Shown one piece after another: positions 1-12,815 of a DNA stretch of 64,000 nucleotides. Below the pieces are notes generated by a model that was not told the origin of the DNA, ran no database searches, and saw only the letters and a list, made by a program, of their open reading frames with translations. Source of the DNA: Prorocentrum cordatum (taxonomy: Eukaryota; Sar; Dinophyceae; Prorocentrales; Prorocentraceae); contig CAUYUJ010001348.1 in assembly GCA_963575745.1 (NCBI GenBank), positions 310,001 to 374,000 of the forward strand, written 5' to 3'. Within the stretch, counting starts at the first letter, position 1. Each line of letters opens with the position of its first letter. A program made the position numbers and the translations under genes.

Positions 1-2377
1 TCGCGAGCACCTGCAATATGATACGCCAATCGTTGGCCTGCCTGTGTGGAGCAGCCACGGGCTGGCGCAAACTTGCATCTTCCTTGGCCTGCTGATTGCA
101 ACGTGCTTCCTCGCATTGCATAGTTGCTGGACTCCTCCGCACACTCCGCCAAGTCGCCGACTCACTTCGTTTCCCGCTCGGCCATCGCGCGCGATCAAGC
201 TGGCCTCCTAGATCGACTGCTCGCGCATGCCTGTTGACTGGTCCCCTAGGCGGTCTGACGCCACCGGCATCTGCGCATTCTTGCCCCAATGTGTTTCCAA
301 AGCATATGTGGCCTTCCAAGACGAAATAATCGAGCATGGCCTTGCAATCGACACATGCTGCGGAAGTGGCAACGTGTCCCCCGACCAAAAACTGTCCCCA
401 ATGACTGCATTACATGGTTCGTCGAATAGCTGAAGATCGCGAAATAAGATACTGAGGAATGACACTTTGAACCTTTTTTCATTGGCAAGTACTGAGGTCA
501 AGGGCACCATTGCAGCATGCCCGCTGTTTGTCGCCTTTCCGTAGAGCAGCTACAACAATCCATATTGGAAAAAGCGTTTCGCGCATGTGCCTTTTCATCA
601 CTCAAAAAAAACCAGAGGGAGACGTGAACATAAAGGTAAATAAAATAAGGGAACATGAAACGGGCTGCGATTAAGTATCTCATGTGCCCAGGCCGCGTGG
701 ACCTGCAGTAGACTAAGAAGACTCTGAGCTACGTAATTCAAATAAAAGAGAGCTTGGCCCCATTCTGGCGCGAGTTTCTCGTGTTTCCTACTTCCTGGCC
801 CCTTTGGATGAGCCTTCCGCTCCTCCCACACTGCCCTGAACGTTTCCTTGTACCACGCCTTTGCAAGTTTTAACGGGCTTTCTGAATCCGGGGTGCGAGT
901 GCAACTCCTGCCGTTTGTCCCACAGGTGCGCCCAAGTCATTGTGATATTTCGCCAATCAGGACCACGTGTAACGGCGCGCTCCCCACAAACTTCAACCGA
1001 GCATGGGGAGTAGTCGTCAGCCATGATGGAAGCGGTGCCCATGACGTGTTTGAGGGCCCATAACACATATTGCGGGCTGCGCGTGCTGGTGGGCAGCCTG
1101 CCGTGGCCCACGCCGTGCTCATACTGCTGCGTGCAAATTAAACGTACTTGCGACACTGTAGTGTGCCTGTTCTCGGTGTTGCCGGACTCGCGGGCAGTTC
1201 TTCCACGCCGCTCAACAAGTGTCAGCCTACCAAGCGTTTTCGGTCGAAAGAAACGAACCCATCAAACTAACCCACCACAGCTGCAAAACGATTTTATCGC
1301 TGGCGGTCTTTCTGGTCGAATTCTGGTACCCTGGCTGCGACCCAACACCCACCGACCATCGAGTGACATGTACTTGAGAATGTCTTTTGTCGTCTCGCTG
1401 ATATGTTGCCTATGACGGGGGAACGAACTTGCACGCATTCAACCTAATGCGTTGCCGCGTCCAACAATTTGTCAACTTCGTTACGCAGCTGGCCCACAAT
1501 ATTCTTCAGACCTTCATGTGAAACGCCGGGCTGCTTGATGGCCCCGATGTCGTTCTTTATGGGTTCCAAATGCCTGATCAGGCGAGCCTCAACAATGACC
1601 GCGGCGATGTCCGCCAACTGGCGCTTCCATGTGGCTGTCCTGGGATTCTTGCTGTCGTACGATAGCGCTGCATGTGCCCCACCATCCTGAAGTCGTGGTG
1701 GTTCAAGTGCAGCTGGAGCAGGTGCTCCCACGTCCATCCCATCCAACTCGTTCAGCGGGCCGGAAGCACGAGCTGTGTTTGCATCACGCGTTGCCCGTGA
1801 AGAGGGCGAAACAGCGATGTTGTGTGTCTGCCTTCAGCAGGTGCCACACTGCAGTACCTGGCACGCGCGAACCACCACCAGTACTCGAACAAGACAACGT
1901 AGCCCAGTGAGGTGGCGTGAGAGAAGAGGGACTTCTGAGGCAATATGCAAGAGGTAGGAGGTAGCAACACAACTTTCAAAGTGATTCTGGCATTGAGCGG
2001 CAACGCCCTTGAACCAACATGGCAGGAGCCAGAATGGCTACTGGTATACTGAGGCTTAGAAATAACAGGGCATGCCAGGGACAGGCGGGACATGAGCAGG
2101 GTGGGAACGAGGAGTAGAAATCTGAGGTAAGGAGTCTAGGCATGGGATCCGCCACCGTGCAATGTGGGCACGTTCGAACGCCAGGTGCTGCTCTGTAGAG
2201 TTCATGCGCTGATAAAGGACTCCCCACCCCTCGTCCCCGAATGTCGCATGTACCCCCCCTCCCGAGGCCACGATCCCTCGCAAAACCCTATGGATCCGCG
2301 CACCCGAGGCCACGTGGCAAAAAACTAATAAGGATCCGCGTCCCGAGATTCCAACAAAGGACACGGGGATAACCCAA
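1..2377. other. no supportable gene
   Basis: I see no coding region with recognisable domains, no tandem array and no RNA gene. Open frames here are under about 150 codons and overlap on both strands without a preferred one. It is probably intergenic or intronic. Confidence 0.5.
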
Positions 2378-2835
2378 GATGCCTCGAAGACGGGCCAAGA
2401 TGGCCCCAAGTCGGCCTGATATGGCCTCAAGACGGCCCGCGATGCCTCTAAGAGGGCCCGAGAGTGCCAAAGGAGAACTTCCAACAGGGTCCGAGTCATT
2501 TGAAAATATTGATTTCCTCTGGGTTGACGATTTCCGTCAGGCTTCCGGCTTTCGTTAGCTCAAGACGGCCCAATAAACCTACACGATGACCCCAAGAGGG
2601 CCTAAGAGGCATCCGAGACGGCCCCAGGAGGGCCCAAGAGAAATACAAGACGGCCCAGACGGCCCACGACGGACTCCAAACACCTCCGTACTGCCAAAAA
2701 GGCCACAGGACGGCCCGAGAGAGCCCCAAGACGGCCTGCGTAAGAGGGCCCCAAGGCGGCCCAAGAGGGACCCAAGGAACCCCTTAAGACTTGCTCACAG
2801 GAGGCCGAGGCATCCCCAAGACGACCCAATCAAGT
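2378..2835 (-). repeat. CTTGGG-type degenerate repeat, copy 1
   Basis: A string of degenerate 9-11-base units of the type AAGACGGCCCAAGAGG on the plus strand (CTTGGGCCGTCTTGG on the minus). It is interrupted at about 2495-2580 by an AT-richer linker. Further copies lie at 4868-5270, 10640-11345, 31895-32800, 33235-33745, 33785-34560, 45150-45470 and 45700-45950. No protein is likely: the long frames across it are all repeat translation. Confidence 0.7.
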
Positions 2836-2904
2836 TTCATGAGAGCTCTCCAACTAATGAAGACGAACAGTGTCACCTATAACGGCCTTCCTCTTCCTCC
2901 TCCG

Positions 2905-3212
2905 TTTCTTCCTGCGCCGCCTCATCCTCGTCGTCGTCATCATCCTCATCATGTCCATCACCTTCACCATCACCATCATCATCATCACCAACAACAACAA
3001 GAACGGCAACGACAACGACAACAACACCTATAGACACCATCATCTTCACCACCGTCATCATTATTATTAGCAACAGCAACCACAACAGCACCGCCAACAT
3101 CATCGTCGCCATCAGCACAACCATCACCATCATCATGATCATCAATATCATCAGCATCAGCATCAACGGCATCACTGTCGTCGTCATCATCAGCATCATC
3201 CATCCCCAGTAT
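2905..3212. repeat. ATC/CAT trinucleotide microsatellite
   Basis: An imperfect run of CAT, ATC, TCC, AAC and GTC triplets, about 300 bp long. Frames through it give poly-His or poly-Met/Asp and are not taken as genes. Confidence 0.85.
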
Positions 3213-4867
3213 CCGCATAATCCTCCTCATGTTTACCACTCGTCTCGGCTGTCCCAAGCCTGAATGCACCAAGTGTCACACGTGACTGTCTCCCGCGTCC
3301 CCTCGAACAATCGCCACCCAGAATGCTGGGCTGGCACGGTGGCGGAAGTTGCTGCAGTCAGCGGGATCTGTGGGAGCAGTAGTGGGAGTGGGGGTGGGAA
3401 TGGGATCACAAGTATCATGAATCGTCGTATCATTCGGAACGTGAATGCAACCAGGGCTGTGGAAGCAAGCATGCGCAGGATGGGGTCATGGGAAAGGTTG
3501 ACAGAGCCAGGGGGCGAGAAGACATGCAGAGGGGGAAGAGGAGGAGGAGGAGGGCTGGGGGGGCGGACCTTGGAGCAACTCAGACACGGCGCACTCTCCG
3601 AAGACGGCGTCGCCAAGGCCGTCGGGAAGGACCAGCGTGAGCACCAACGCCGACTCCCCTGGCACACTGCCCAGCTCCTCGCACACGCCGCCTCGGCAGT
3701 ACGAAAGCCGACTGGGCCCATGGCCCAGAAATGCAAGTGAAGACGAAGATGACGAGGAGGACAAAGGGGGCCAGGAAGTGAAATATAAGGTATCAGAAGA
3801 GCAGCGATGGAGAGGAGGGGCGGTGGGGTGAAAGACGAGGACAAAAGAAGAGAGAAGCAGGAATGTAAGATGATGAGGAAGAGGAGAAGCAGGAGAAGCA
3901 CGATACTTTCTGTAGGCACGGTGGGGAATGAAGAGGTGTGTATACATATATATATATAGAGAGAGAGGGGAGGGAAAAAAGAGAGACGGAGAAGATGAAG
4001 GACTGCGATTTGAAAACGGGCAACCATAAGACTGCACGTAAGCACACATAATTACGTTTCAACCATGATGTTTTGGCAAATATGCAACATTCAGACGCTA
4101 GGGTTAAAGCCTGAAACCAAACGCATTACCAACGAAATAAGACACGTCTCCCTAAACCCACCCTACCGTCAAACACCACGTCCAAACAATGGAACTGTCC
4201 ATCGGACCCGGAACTGCAGCGAGGACTTGCTACGGCGGACAACATCTCAAGATTTATGGCTGGAGCCCAACCCGGTGCGGGCGACAACACATGCCAACAC
4301 TCACGTCACAATTCTACGTCATAGATCATCCTTCGGGTGACAAAGAGGTGTTGGGAGGCGAGGCGCTTGCAATTCGACTTGCATTTCGACTATGATCGGA
4401 GTTGCAATGTAATGTGCGTTCGATTTGCATTCATATTACAATCGGATGTGCGTTACGATGTGCCGTTCGGTGAGCCCTTCGATTTGAGTGCGGGTTTGCC
4501 GTTCGATTCGCACTTCGATGTCCATGTCGATGAAAATCTGGTTTTATCCACGTCGATGAGAATGCCCATGCCGAATTACACGTCTGTCCTGATTTGGATG
4601 TCAATATCGATCCCAATCCCACCAGCCTTCTGGGCGACAGGTGGTCTGACGATGCCTTTAGTTCATCTTCCATAATCCCTTCTTCCCCTTCGGGGTGGGG
4701 TTTGCCCCTCCCCCTAACCCCCTCCCCTGAACCTGGACGGGGCGCCCCGCGATGTTTCAGAGGATCCATTCTCGGCCCCTGAGAGGGCATTTGCTTTGGC
4801 CACCCCTCACGAGGATCGTGGCCCCCGAGGGGGGGACCTCGATAAGGGAACCCCCTCTTTTGATCGA
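3213..4867. other. unassigned, with short simple repeats
   Basis: No gene recognised. A TA then GA dinucleotide tract lies near 3945-3980, inside purine-rich sequence. From about 4360 to 4600 there are degenerate units of the kind TTCGATTTGCA. A related block occurs at 5690-5815, so this may be a dispersed degenerate repeat. Confidence 0.5.
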
Positions 4868-5270
4868 TAGCATCCAAGATGGCCCCAAGACGGCCTCCAG
4901 GGTTCCCAAGAGAGCCCCACACAGAGCGCCCCAAGAAGCCCCAAGAGGCCTCCAAGAGGCACCCGAAAGGCACCCAAGGGCCCCCGAGCGGCCTCAGAAA
5001 GCCCAAGATGACCTCCAAGATGGCTCAAATAGCCCAAACTGGCTCACGATGGCTCCCAAGATGCTTCAAACGGCCCCAAGACCGCTCCGAGAGCGCCCCA
5101 AGAAGCGGTTTGCGGGCTCCTGAGGGGGGAGCTGAGTTGGGGACCCCCCCCATCCTGTAATCGATGGCCTCCAAGATAATGCAAAGAGGGTTCCAAGAGG
5201 GCCCCCCAATCTCCCAGGGAGCACCAGCACAAGCAGCAGCAGCAGCAGCCGCAAGAATACCTGTGGATGG
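4868..5270 (-). repeat. CTTGGG-type degenerate repeat, copy 2
   Basis: Units such as CCAAGATGGCCCCAAGACGG, in the same orientation as copy 1. The array is split near 5110-5170 by a short unique segment and ends at an AGC-rich run near 5236-5255. Confidence 0.65.
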
Positions 5271-5279
5271 TTCCATGAG

Positions 5280-5415
5280 TCCTCGTCCGCGTCGTCCTCA
5301 TCCTAGTCCTCGTCCCCCTCGTCCTCGTCCTCATCCGCGTCCTCGTCCTCCTATTCCTCCTCGTCCACAACCTCCTCCTGCTCCTCCTCCTCCTCTTCCC
5401 TCCGACCCCACGCGG
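5280..5415. repeat. TCCTCG-type pyrimidine-rich repeat
   Basis: Degenerate hexanucleotide units (CGTCCTCGTCCT) on the plus strand. Confidence 0.7.
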
Positions 5416-5544
5416 CCCCCAGGGATGGCTCCAAGACCACCCCCTTGCTCCCAGAGATCTCCTGGTTCACCCTGGTTGCTCGCTTTGTTTCCCTAGATGT
5501 GTCTCTTCGTCCCTTTTCCCGTCAGCTCTCATGGGCAGGGCTTC

Positions 5545-5815
5545 TGAATGGGCTGGTGGGAATACTTTTTCGGTCGCGCCCGCAAGCGAAGAGGCAGGCG
5601 GCGGGCAGGGAGTCCGGGCAACGGGCAAGCCTGATCAACTACACTGGTGGGAATACGCGAAGCGTGAAGTATAAGGTACACACTTCAATTTGCGTGGCCC
5701 CTTCAATCAGATGCTCATGTCGATGATCCCTTCGATGTGCTTTGAAATTGTACCGAGGCAATCTGAGATGTGCATGTCGATTGCAATGTCGATGTGAATT
5801 GCATTGTTTACAAAT
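5545..5815. repeat. dispersed repeat fragment and TTCGATG block
   Basis: The phrase TGGTGGGAATACGCGAAGCG near 5643 recurs on the opposite strand near 45085-45110 with one change, together with a GGGCTGGTGGG segment, so it is a dispersed repeat in inverted orientation. The end of the block (5690-5815) resembles the degenerate TTCGATTTGCA units at 4360-4600. Confidence 0.45.
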
Positions 5816-5824
5816 TGCTGTGCA

Positions 5825-6445
5825 TCCCACCGGGACAACCTACGGGACAACCGTGGGACAACCTCGAGATTATCACGGGAATGTGACAGGACAACCCACG
5901 AGGCAACCACAGGACAACCAACGGGACAACCCACAGAACAGCCACGGGGCAACCCACGGGAAAACCACCGGGCTACCTACAGGACAACCCACGGGACAAC
6001 CTATGGAACAACCAGGGGACAAGCCACGTCAAAACAAGGCACTCCACAAGACAATCCACATGGCAACCACGTGACAACCATGGGACCACCACTGAAGAAC
6101 AACGAGACAACCACGAGACAACTGGAAAGAACAACCATGGGACAACCCACGGGAGAACTACGTGACAACCAACGGGACAACCACTCACAAACCACAACAA
6201 ACGGGAAAATCCGTGGGACAACCCACGGAACAGCCCACGGGACAACCACGGGGGTAACCACGGGAACCCACATGAATGCGACAAGACAACCGGCGGGACA
6301 ATCCACAGGGCGACCCACATGATCCTCCACGGGACAACGACCCGTGGGACAATCCGCGGGACAACCAACAGGAATGCCACCAGACAGCCGCGTGGCAACC
6401 AAGGGGACACCCTGCCGGACAGACCACGGGACAACCACGCGGGCC
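5825..6445. repeat. GGGACAACCACG minisatellite
   Basis: About 600 bp of degenerate 11-12-base units (ACGGGACAACC), strongly purine/adenine-rich on the plus strand. Long Thr/Asn/Gln-rich or Cys/Trp/Val-rich frames across it are repeat translation. Confidence 0.85.
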
Positions 6446-6524
6446 CCAGCGAGGCACTGGAAGACGCAATGCTGTGTCCGACCGTGCCCCAGCCTCGGCC
6501 GGCACGTCGCCGCCCTCGAGGAAG

Positions 6525-6940
6525 TCGCCCCCTCCTCCTCCTCCTCCTCCTCCTCCTCCTCCTCCTCCTCCTCCTCCTCCTCCTAATCCTAATCCTCCTC
6601 CTCCTCCTCCTCCTCCTCCTCCTCCTCCTCCTCATAATCCTCCTCCTCCTCCTCCCTCATCCCTCCTCCTCCTCCTCCTCCGCCTCCGGCCGTGCGCACG
6701 AACACGAACCGGCACTGGCTTCCCGGCTGGGGGGCACCTCGCTCTCACCCCCAAATCTCCACGGGCCAGGATCTTCTGCGGGTGCTGGGGGAGGAGGGGG
6801 AGGAGGAGGAGCGAGGAGGAGGAGGAGGAGGAGGAGGAGGAGGAGGAGGAGGAGGAGCGAGGTGGAGGAGGAGGAGCGAGGTGGAGGAGGAGGAGCGAGG
6901 AGGAGGAGTGAGGAGGAGCGAGGTGGAGGAGGAGGAGGCC
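6525..6940. repeat. (CCT)n followed by (GGA)n
   Basis: A CCT tract (about 6525-6690) is followed after roughly 100 bp by a GGA tract (about 6790-6940). The two are mutually complementary, so the single strand could fold into a long imperfect hairpin. No gene is claimed between them. Confidence 0.8.
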
Positions 6941-7339
6941 CTGTGGCCAAACATGCTGGCGACGACCAAAAACTTCATCCGGCCAAGGACCCCCTGCCGG
7001 GAGCCAGTGGGGACCGGAGATCCTGGCGCTCTGGCAACGGGAACTTTCGGTCAGGACGCACGCATCAGGGCGATCGCAGATGGACACGTTCAGGCCCAAA
7101 TCCTATTTCCCTAACTCTGTCGCGGCGACCAAGACATCCAACATTCAAGCCAAGACCCTACTGCAGCCGGACCCTACGGCCGCGACGCGACCAAGACAGA
7201 CATACACCGGCGTAGATCGCCGAAGGTCCAACAAACGCGCGGCGGAGAAACATCGTGTCTCCCGTACCTCTCCCTTCCGTCGCCTGGCGACTCGTGGCTT
7301 ATGGGCTCGCCTCCTGTGCTTGTGCCTGCTTGCAGCATG

Positions 7340-7600
7340 TCTTGAGGATTCGTCTCAGCCCGTCGCTACTGGGTCTGCCAAGGCTGAAGGGGCCCTGGGA
7401 CACACAAATAAATACACACAAATAAAAAGATTCCCCATATTTTCCTATATTTTCTGGGTTTTTGTCATCCCCCCCCCCAATTGCCATATTTTCCTATATT
7501 TTCTGGGGAATCAAGGATTAATTGTGTCTGTGTGTTTTTTCCTCTCCTGATCGAGGATTCGTCTCAGCCCGTCGCTACTGGGCCTGCCAAGGCGGATCTG
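7340..7600. repeat. dispersed repeat (also at 12816-12915)
   Basis: Two kinds of duplication overlap. The phrase GTCTCAGCCCGTCGCTACTG occurs near 7350 and again near 7561. ATATTTTCCTATATTTTCTG occurs near 7436 and 7484. The part from about 7386 (GAAGGGGCCCTGRGACACAC ... ACACAAATAAAARGATTCCC ... AATTGTGTCTG ... CCTCTCCTGAT) recurs at 12816-12915. Confidence 0.6.
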
Positions 7601-9666
7601 CGCCCGCCGCTCTGCCGGCCTGGCGGGGCGCTGTGATGCGTGCCTGCGCTCGAGCAGCTCGCCGTCGCTCGGACGTCCATTTCCAGTGTTTTTTTCGGTT
7701 TCGCGCGTGTTTTGTTTTGCTCGTTGGTCGAGGATGGTCCTCGATGGTTCTCGCCGGGAAAAAAATGCACACGTCCAAGCGATGCCAGGGCAGCTGCGTC
7801 TGCTCACGAGCGCAATCTGGAATCTAGACGCCAACAGTGGACCCCCCCCCTTCGGCGGCCGAGACCATGGCATCGAAGGCTAGAAGCATCGCCTCTGCCG
7901 GTTTCGGGGGCCCCTGTGCGGGTCGCGCACAACAAAGCGTACGGAAACGAGAAGGAAAGAGAGAGAGAGAGAGAGAGAAGATGGGGAAAGCTAGACATCG
8001 GAGTGAAGATGAAAGATGAAAGGGGACGACGAAAGGGAAGAGGGAACCATCACCCACCCACGGCGATTTGATGTTTTGTCTGCATTGCGCGGGCATGTGG
8101 GGTACGGAGAGAGGGAAGAGAACGGTGCGTAATGATCAGAACGCCACCTGGAGGCGCGCCGAGTTGACGACAGCCGAATGCTCACGCGAGGCGAAGGGGG
8201 CCGCTGGGCCATAACCCGTAGTGGTGTGCAACTCTCCAAGAGCTCATATATGATCCAGGCTAGGGTCTGCACCTCCCCCCCCCTTCTGCTGATGCCTTTG
8301 GCCCCCCCAGCCCCCGCGGGATGACCCCCCCCCTTGTGGGCGTGGCGTGGTGGGCCCCCCCCCCTGCCGATGGAGTCGATGGAGGTCGTCCCCTGCCATC
8401 GTCGTCGTCTTCGTCGTCGTCGTCGTCGCAGTCGTCACCATCCCGTCGGGGGGGTGGGGCGTGGGCCTGGAGCCCAGGACATCAGAGATCAGAGTGAGGG
8501 GCCGAACGGTCCCTGGGTGCCTGGATGAGAAGGGACTCCGCGTCGCGGATTCTGCTTGTCGCGCTACGTTGTTGTTGTCGTCGTCCTCGCCCGCGACCCC
8601 CCCCGCGACCCACCGCGCGACCCCCCCCCGCGACCCACCCCGCGACCCACCGCCCCGCGACCCACCCCGCGACCGCCCTCCCTCACTCTGACCCGCAGCT
8701 GCGGGGTGCTGCGCATATAGGGCGGATAGGGCGAGGGTTCGGCCCGCCACCTGCCGCCTTCGAGCCCGCCGGCGTCGGCCGTGCCGGGGCAGCCGGCCTC
8801 TGGGGCGCCACCGATGGACAGCGAGACCAGGAGGGCCGCGCTCGTAAGCCTCCCAGGGCGGCCCACCAGCAGGCGCTCACGCCCTCTTGAAGGGCACATC
8901 ACCCAGGCCGTGCTCTGGCGAGGGGGCCCTGAGCTGAGGCAGCTGCGACGGAGGGGGGTTGGGGAGGACCTCCCCTGGGGACGCTTTGAGGTCCGGCGCA
9001 TCGCCACCTCGATCGAACAGTAGCGTACTCCGCCGTTGCTTACACTGTGCGCACGCCAGAGCAAAACAAATGCATGCTGATCGTGTTACCCACTTGATCA
9101 AGAGTGCAGAGATGAAACCTCCATTTGGTCTATGACTCCAACCCCATGTCTCTCTCAGACTTATTCGCGTCCACCGTAGACCGATCCAGCATTCGCTTGC
9201 CGATTCAACAAGCCAGCATTACCGAACAACATCTGCGACAAGATAGATACGGTGTGACAGCGAATCGCATACATCAAGACGACAACTCTGCGAACAGAGC
9301 TACAGGCTTGCCAGCAATGATTGCTACTGCTCAGTGCGGCATTTGCACGTGGCTTCGTTCTGGGCGCGCGAGTGCCCTGCGTAGCTTCGCGGGCAGTGAG
9401 TGCGGCAGGTAGGTAGAGAGATGGGTACTTCGGCGAGCTCGAGAGATACATAAAGATTTCGAATCCGATCGGATGCCGCCGGATGCCACTCGCAGACCGA
9501 AAGCTGCGCCCGTCCTCCAACACATCCTTCTCGCCTGAATGGTAGTCAATGAAGTGTGTGTTTTGTACATCGGGATAGATAGAGATGCGCATACATACAC
9601 CGAGAGAGCGTGGTACACGGTCAGTGAAGTGCGAGAGAGATGCCCGACATGAGAGAGAGACAGCGG
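7601..9666. other. unassigned, GC-rich, short tandem repeats
   Basis: No gene recognised. Contains GA dinucleotides at about 7955-7980, a GTC run near 8398-8435 and a degenerate CGCGACCCACC minisatellite at about 8590-8690. Confidence 0.5.
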
Positions 9667-9752
9667 GAGAGGGAGAGGGAGAGAGAAATATATATATATA
9701 TATATATATACTAGAACCACGCGCGCGCTTCGCGCGCGCTTAGGTTCTAGCT
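9667..9752 (+). repeat. (GA)n-(TA)n with CTAGAACC snap-back palindrome, copy 1
   Basis: A GA tract and a TA tract run directly into a 40-nt inverted repeat at 9711-9750. Its outer arms are CTAGAACC and GGTTCTAG, its inner arms are GCGCGCGC, and its loop is TTC. The same arrangement recurs at 33095-33135. Confidence 0.8.
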
Positions 9753-10639
9753 AGGATCGTCACCGTCGTCATCATGAACATCACCATCGCCATCACTCCC
9801 CCCGCCAGGGCTAATGTACATCGTTTCTGGATGCTTCTGGCCGGAATACGAAAGGAGTTTCTGTAGTTAGAGTCTCTGGGGGAAGTCGCGGGGAAGCTTT
9901 TGTTGTATTTGGTGTTGCGTCGCCAGGAGGTCTGGGCTCCCTCCTCCTCGTGTTCCTACCTCCTCTCTGGACGTCCGATGTCGTGATGCTTTCTGTGCGC
10001 GGCCCCTGGACCTCTCGACGACTTCCTGGGGATGTGTTTTTTTTTCATCCTGAGTCGTTTTCTGACGGTCCCGGGACCCTGCGAGGGGCCCCGGAGGCCG
10101 AAAATTGACCGAAACCGCCGTCGTGATTTTTCCAAGACGTCGGAGGTCCAGGTCGTGCTTCCCGCCTCCCCAGACCTCCGACGTCGTAATTCTTGCGACC
10201 TCGGGCCCAGGAATCGATTGGGAAAACGCACATGGGAAGGCAAGAAATGATGGACCCATCATTTCGTACCTGTGCCTTGATCAGTGGGACGGGCTTCGCA
10301 CCGCCGCACATCACAAGACACGCTCGAGCGAATCCAGCCGTGGCGACGTCGGGGACTGCAGAAGGTCGCAAGGACACGGAATATGAAAGGAAGAAAGAGA
10401 AAGAGAGAGAAAGAGAGGGAGAGAGAGAGAGAGAGACAGACAGACAGAGAGCGAAGGAGAGAGAGAGAGAGAACAAAAAAAAAAAAGAGAGATGGAGAGA
10501 GAGAGAGAGAGAAGAAGACAGAGAGAGAGATAGAGAGGCAGAGAGAGGAAATGGAGAGGAGGCGAGCTTGAGTCAACGAAAGTCGCAGGGAAGGGGGCAG
10601 GGGAAAGAAGGCCAGAGAGCGCTGAAGGATACAAATACT
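9753..10639. other. unassigned, with inverted repeat and GA tract
   Basis: No gene recognised. GACGTCGGAGGT at 10136-10147 pairs with ACCTCCGACGTC at 10174-10185 across a 26-nt spacer. A long imperfect GA tract runs from about 10385 to 10560. Confidence 0.5.
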
Positions 10640-11345
10640 GGAACCCTCTTGGGATTTTTTGGGGGGCCTCGTCCGGCCGCTCGCTGGGAGTTTGACGTAG
10701 CTTCTTGGGAGCCTCTGAACCTGTCGGGGGCCTCCTGGAAGCAGGTTCGAAGCATTTGGGGGGCCGATTTGGGGCTTCTCGGGGCCTCCTTTGGGCCTCT
10801 TGGGGGTCTCCTGGGGCCTCTTGAGGGGCCTCCTTGGGGCCTCCTGGCGGCCTCTTGGGGCGGAAGGCTCGAGCTTGCGGTTCGTGGTCCCCCTCTGGGC
10901 CCCCTCTTGGGCCCGTCTTGGGGCCCTCTTGGGCCATCTTGGGCGCCTCTTGGGCCGTCTTGGGGCCCTCTTGGGCTGTCCTGGGGCCCTCTTGGAAGCT
11001 TCTTGGGCCGTCTTGGGGCGGTCTTGGGCGCCTCTTGGGCCGTCCTGTAACGTCGGAAAGCCCAAAAGGCAACTTTGTTGAAAATGTACGTTTTACGAAG
11101 GGAATGGGCAATTTTTTGCGTCTAGGGGCCCTCTTGGGACGCATGTTGGAGGCTTCTTGGGGCCTCTTGGGGGCGTCCTTGGACGTCTGGAGGCCATCTT
11201 CAGCATCTCGGAGCCCTCTTGGAGGCCTCTTGGAAGTTTCTTGGGCCGTCTTGGGCGCTTCTGGGGCCCTCTTGTCTGACCGGGGAGCCTCCGGCAAGCC
11301 CCGACGAGCCTCCGGGCCCCCCGGAGCCCACATTTGCGGTCGAGG
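10640..11345 (+). repeat. CTTGGG-type degenerate repeat, copy 3
   Basis: Units such as GGGCCTCTTGGGCCGTCTTG in plus orientation, with an A/T-rich linker at about 11047-11125 that begins GTCGGAAAGCCC. Comparable linkers sit in the copies near 32090 and 33723. Confidence 0.75.
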
Positions 11346-11384
11346 TCCCGGCCCCGGGCCCCCGGACCCGGTCCCCCGTTATAT

Positions 11385-11385
11385 G

Positions 11386-11433
<48 letters not shown>

Positions 11434-11500
11434 GAGAGAGACAGAGACAGAAAGAGAGAAAGAGAGAGAGAGAGAGAGAGCGAGAGCGAGAGAGAGAGCG
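11385..11500. repeat. (TA)n-(GA)n microsatellite
   Basis: A short TA run leads into about 100 bp of GA dinucleotides, then a T-rich stretch (11505-11565). Confidence 0.85.
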
Positions 11501-11565
11501 GCGGTGTGTTTTTTCTTGATTTTTTCTTTTGTTTTTTTTTGTTTTGCTTTTTTTTTGTTTCTCGC

Positions 11566-12815
11566 TGCCGCCGAGACCGCCGGCCGCCCCCGACGACGCC
11601 GGCGCGAGCTCTGGAGATCGCGGACCTCAGCCCGCGGCCTCCTCCTCCCCGCCGGAGCCGGCGCACGGCGAGGAGCTCGAGGTCGAGGGAGAGGAGGAGA
11701 ATCGGGGGGACGTGTGAAAGTGGGGCAGCCCTGACTCCGGATGCGCCCTACTTTGGGGAAATTCGTCAGCAGGGCTTGGAAGTTCCACCCTATTTTTCAA
11801 GCCCCGCCGATGCCAATTTCCGCCCTAACTTTTCTGCTGCTGTTTCCGTCCTACTTCTGTGGATTTCCGCCCTACTTTATTTTGGGTGCAGAAATTTCCG
11901 CCCTACTTTTGCGGCTTCTTATAGGTGGATTTCCGACGCAATTCTAAGTTGGAAAAAAGCCAAAGTAGGGCGGATCTGGAGTCAGGGAGGACTTGAAGGT
12001 CGCCGGGGGGGCAGCGTTGCTTCCAGGGCCAGATCCCCGTACGCTCGCCGGGCGCGCTTGATCGGTCAACAGCAATCCTTACAGCCGCCCTTCGCGAGAA
12101 GCTCTGATCTCAGGTTTGCTCTTGCCGACGACGACGATTGGGCTGCTCAGGCTTGCTCTTGCCCTCCAGAAGCATTGCCCTCTCCCCCGTCGCCCCAGAA
12201 GCACAGATCGCGTTCGCTGCCCCTCAACGAGCTTCAAGGCAGGACAATAAGGAAGCGAAGGAACCAACCGGGTCATACGCGAGATGCCATGGCGACCTTA
12301 CGCGCGACTCATGCGGCCCGCCACCGCGTGGGGAAGAGGGCGCTTGCGCGGTGGCTCATGCGGGCAGCTTCTGCGCGAACGTCCGCGCAGTCGGACCCGT
12401 ATCTTTGCGCCGCCCAGGCGGAGGCAGCGAGGAAACACGCTCACCGACGGCCCCTGGACCAGGGGAAGCATCAGCCTCAACCTGGGCCCGCTCCCTGGAA
12501 CCCCTCCTTGAGACCTGGAGCCGCACCCCCCTCTCCACGTGCTCCCGAGAGGAAGAGGAGGCCCCTGGGCAGGGCGACGCATGGGGCGTGCCGGCGCCGA
12601 GCCTCCTGCGCTTCGTGGCCGGCGATGGGGCCTCGGGGAGCCCGCCAGCGGGCGCGCGCCCGGCGGGCGCGGCGCCCGCGGCCAGGGCGGCGGCCGCGTC
12701 CGCGAGCAGGCCCCGCAGGTCGCCCAGCCAGGCGCCGGCCCCGGGCAGGCCTCGTCGTGCTGGCAGGTGTCCCTGAGGCCCCTCGTGTGCCCCCGGCTCT
12801 TCGCTCTCTATATTG
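11566..12815. other. unassigned GC-rich sequence
   Basis: No gene recognised. The phrase TTTCCGCCCTACTTT or a close variant appears about four times between 11815 and 11915. The remainder is GC-rich with overlapping frames on both strands, none with a domain I can name. Confidence 0.4.

Noticed and set aside
5804-6635. Thr/Asn/Gln-rich (plus) and Trp/Cys/Val-rich (minus) frames resembling low-complexity proteins
   Set aside because: Explained by the GGGACAACC minisatellite on both strands.
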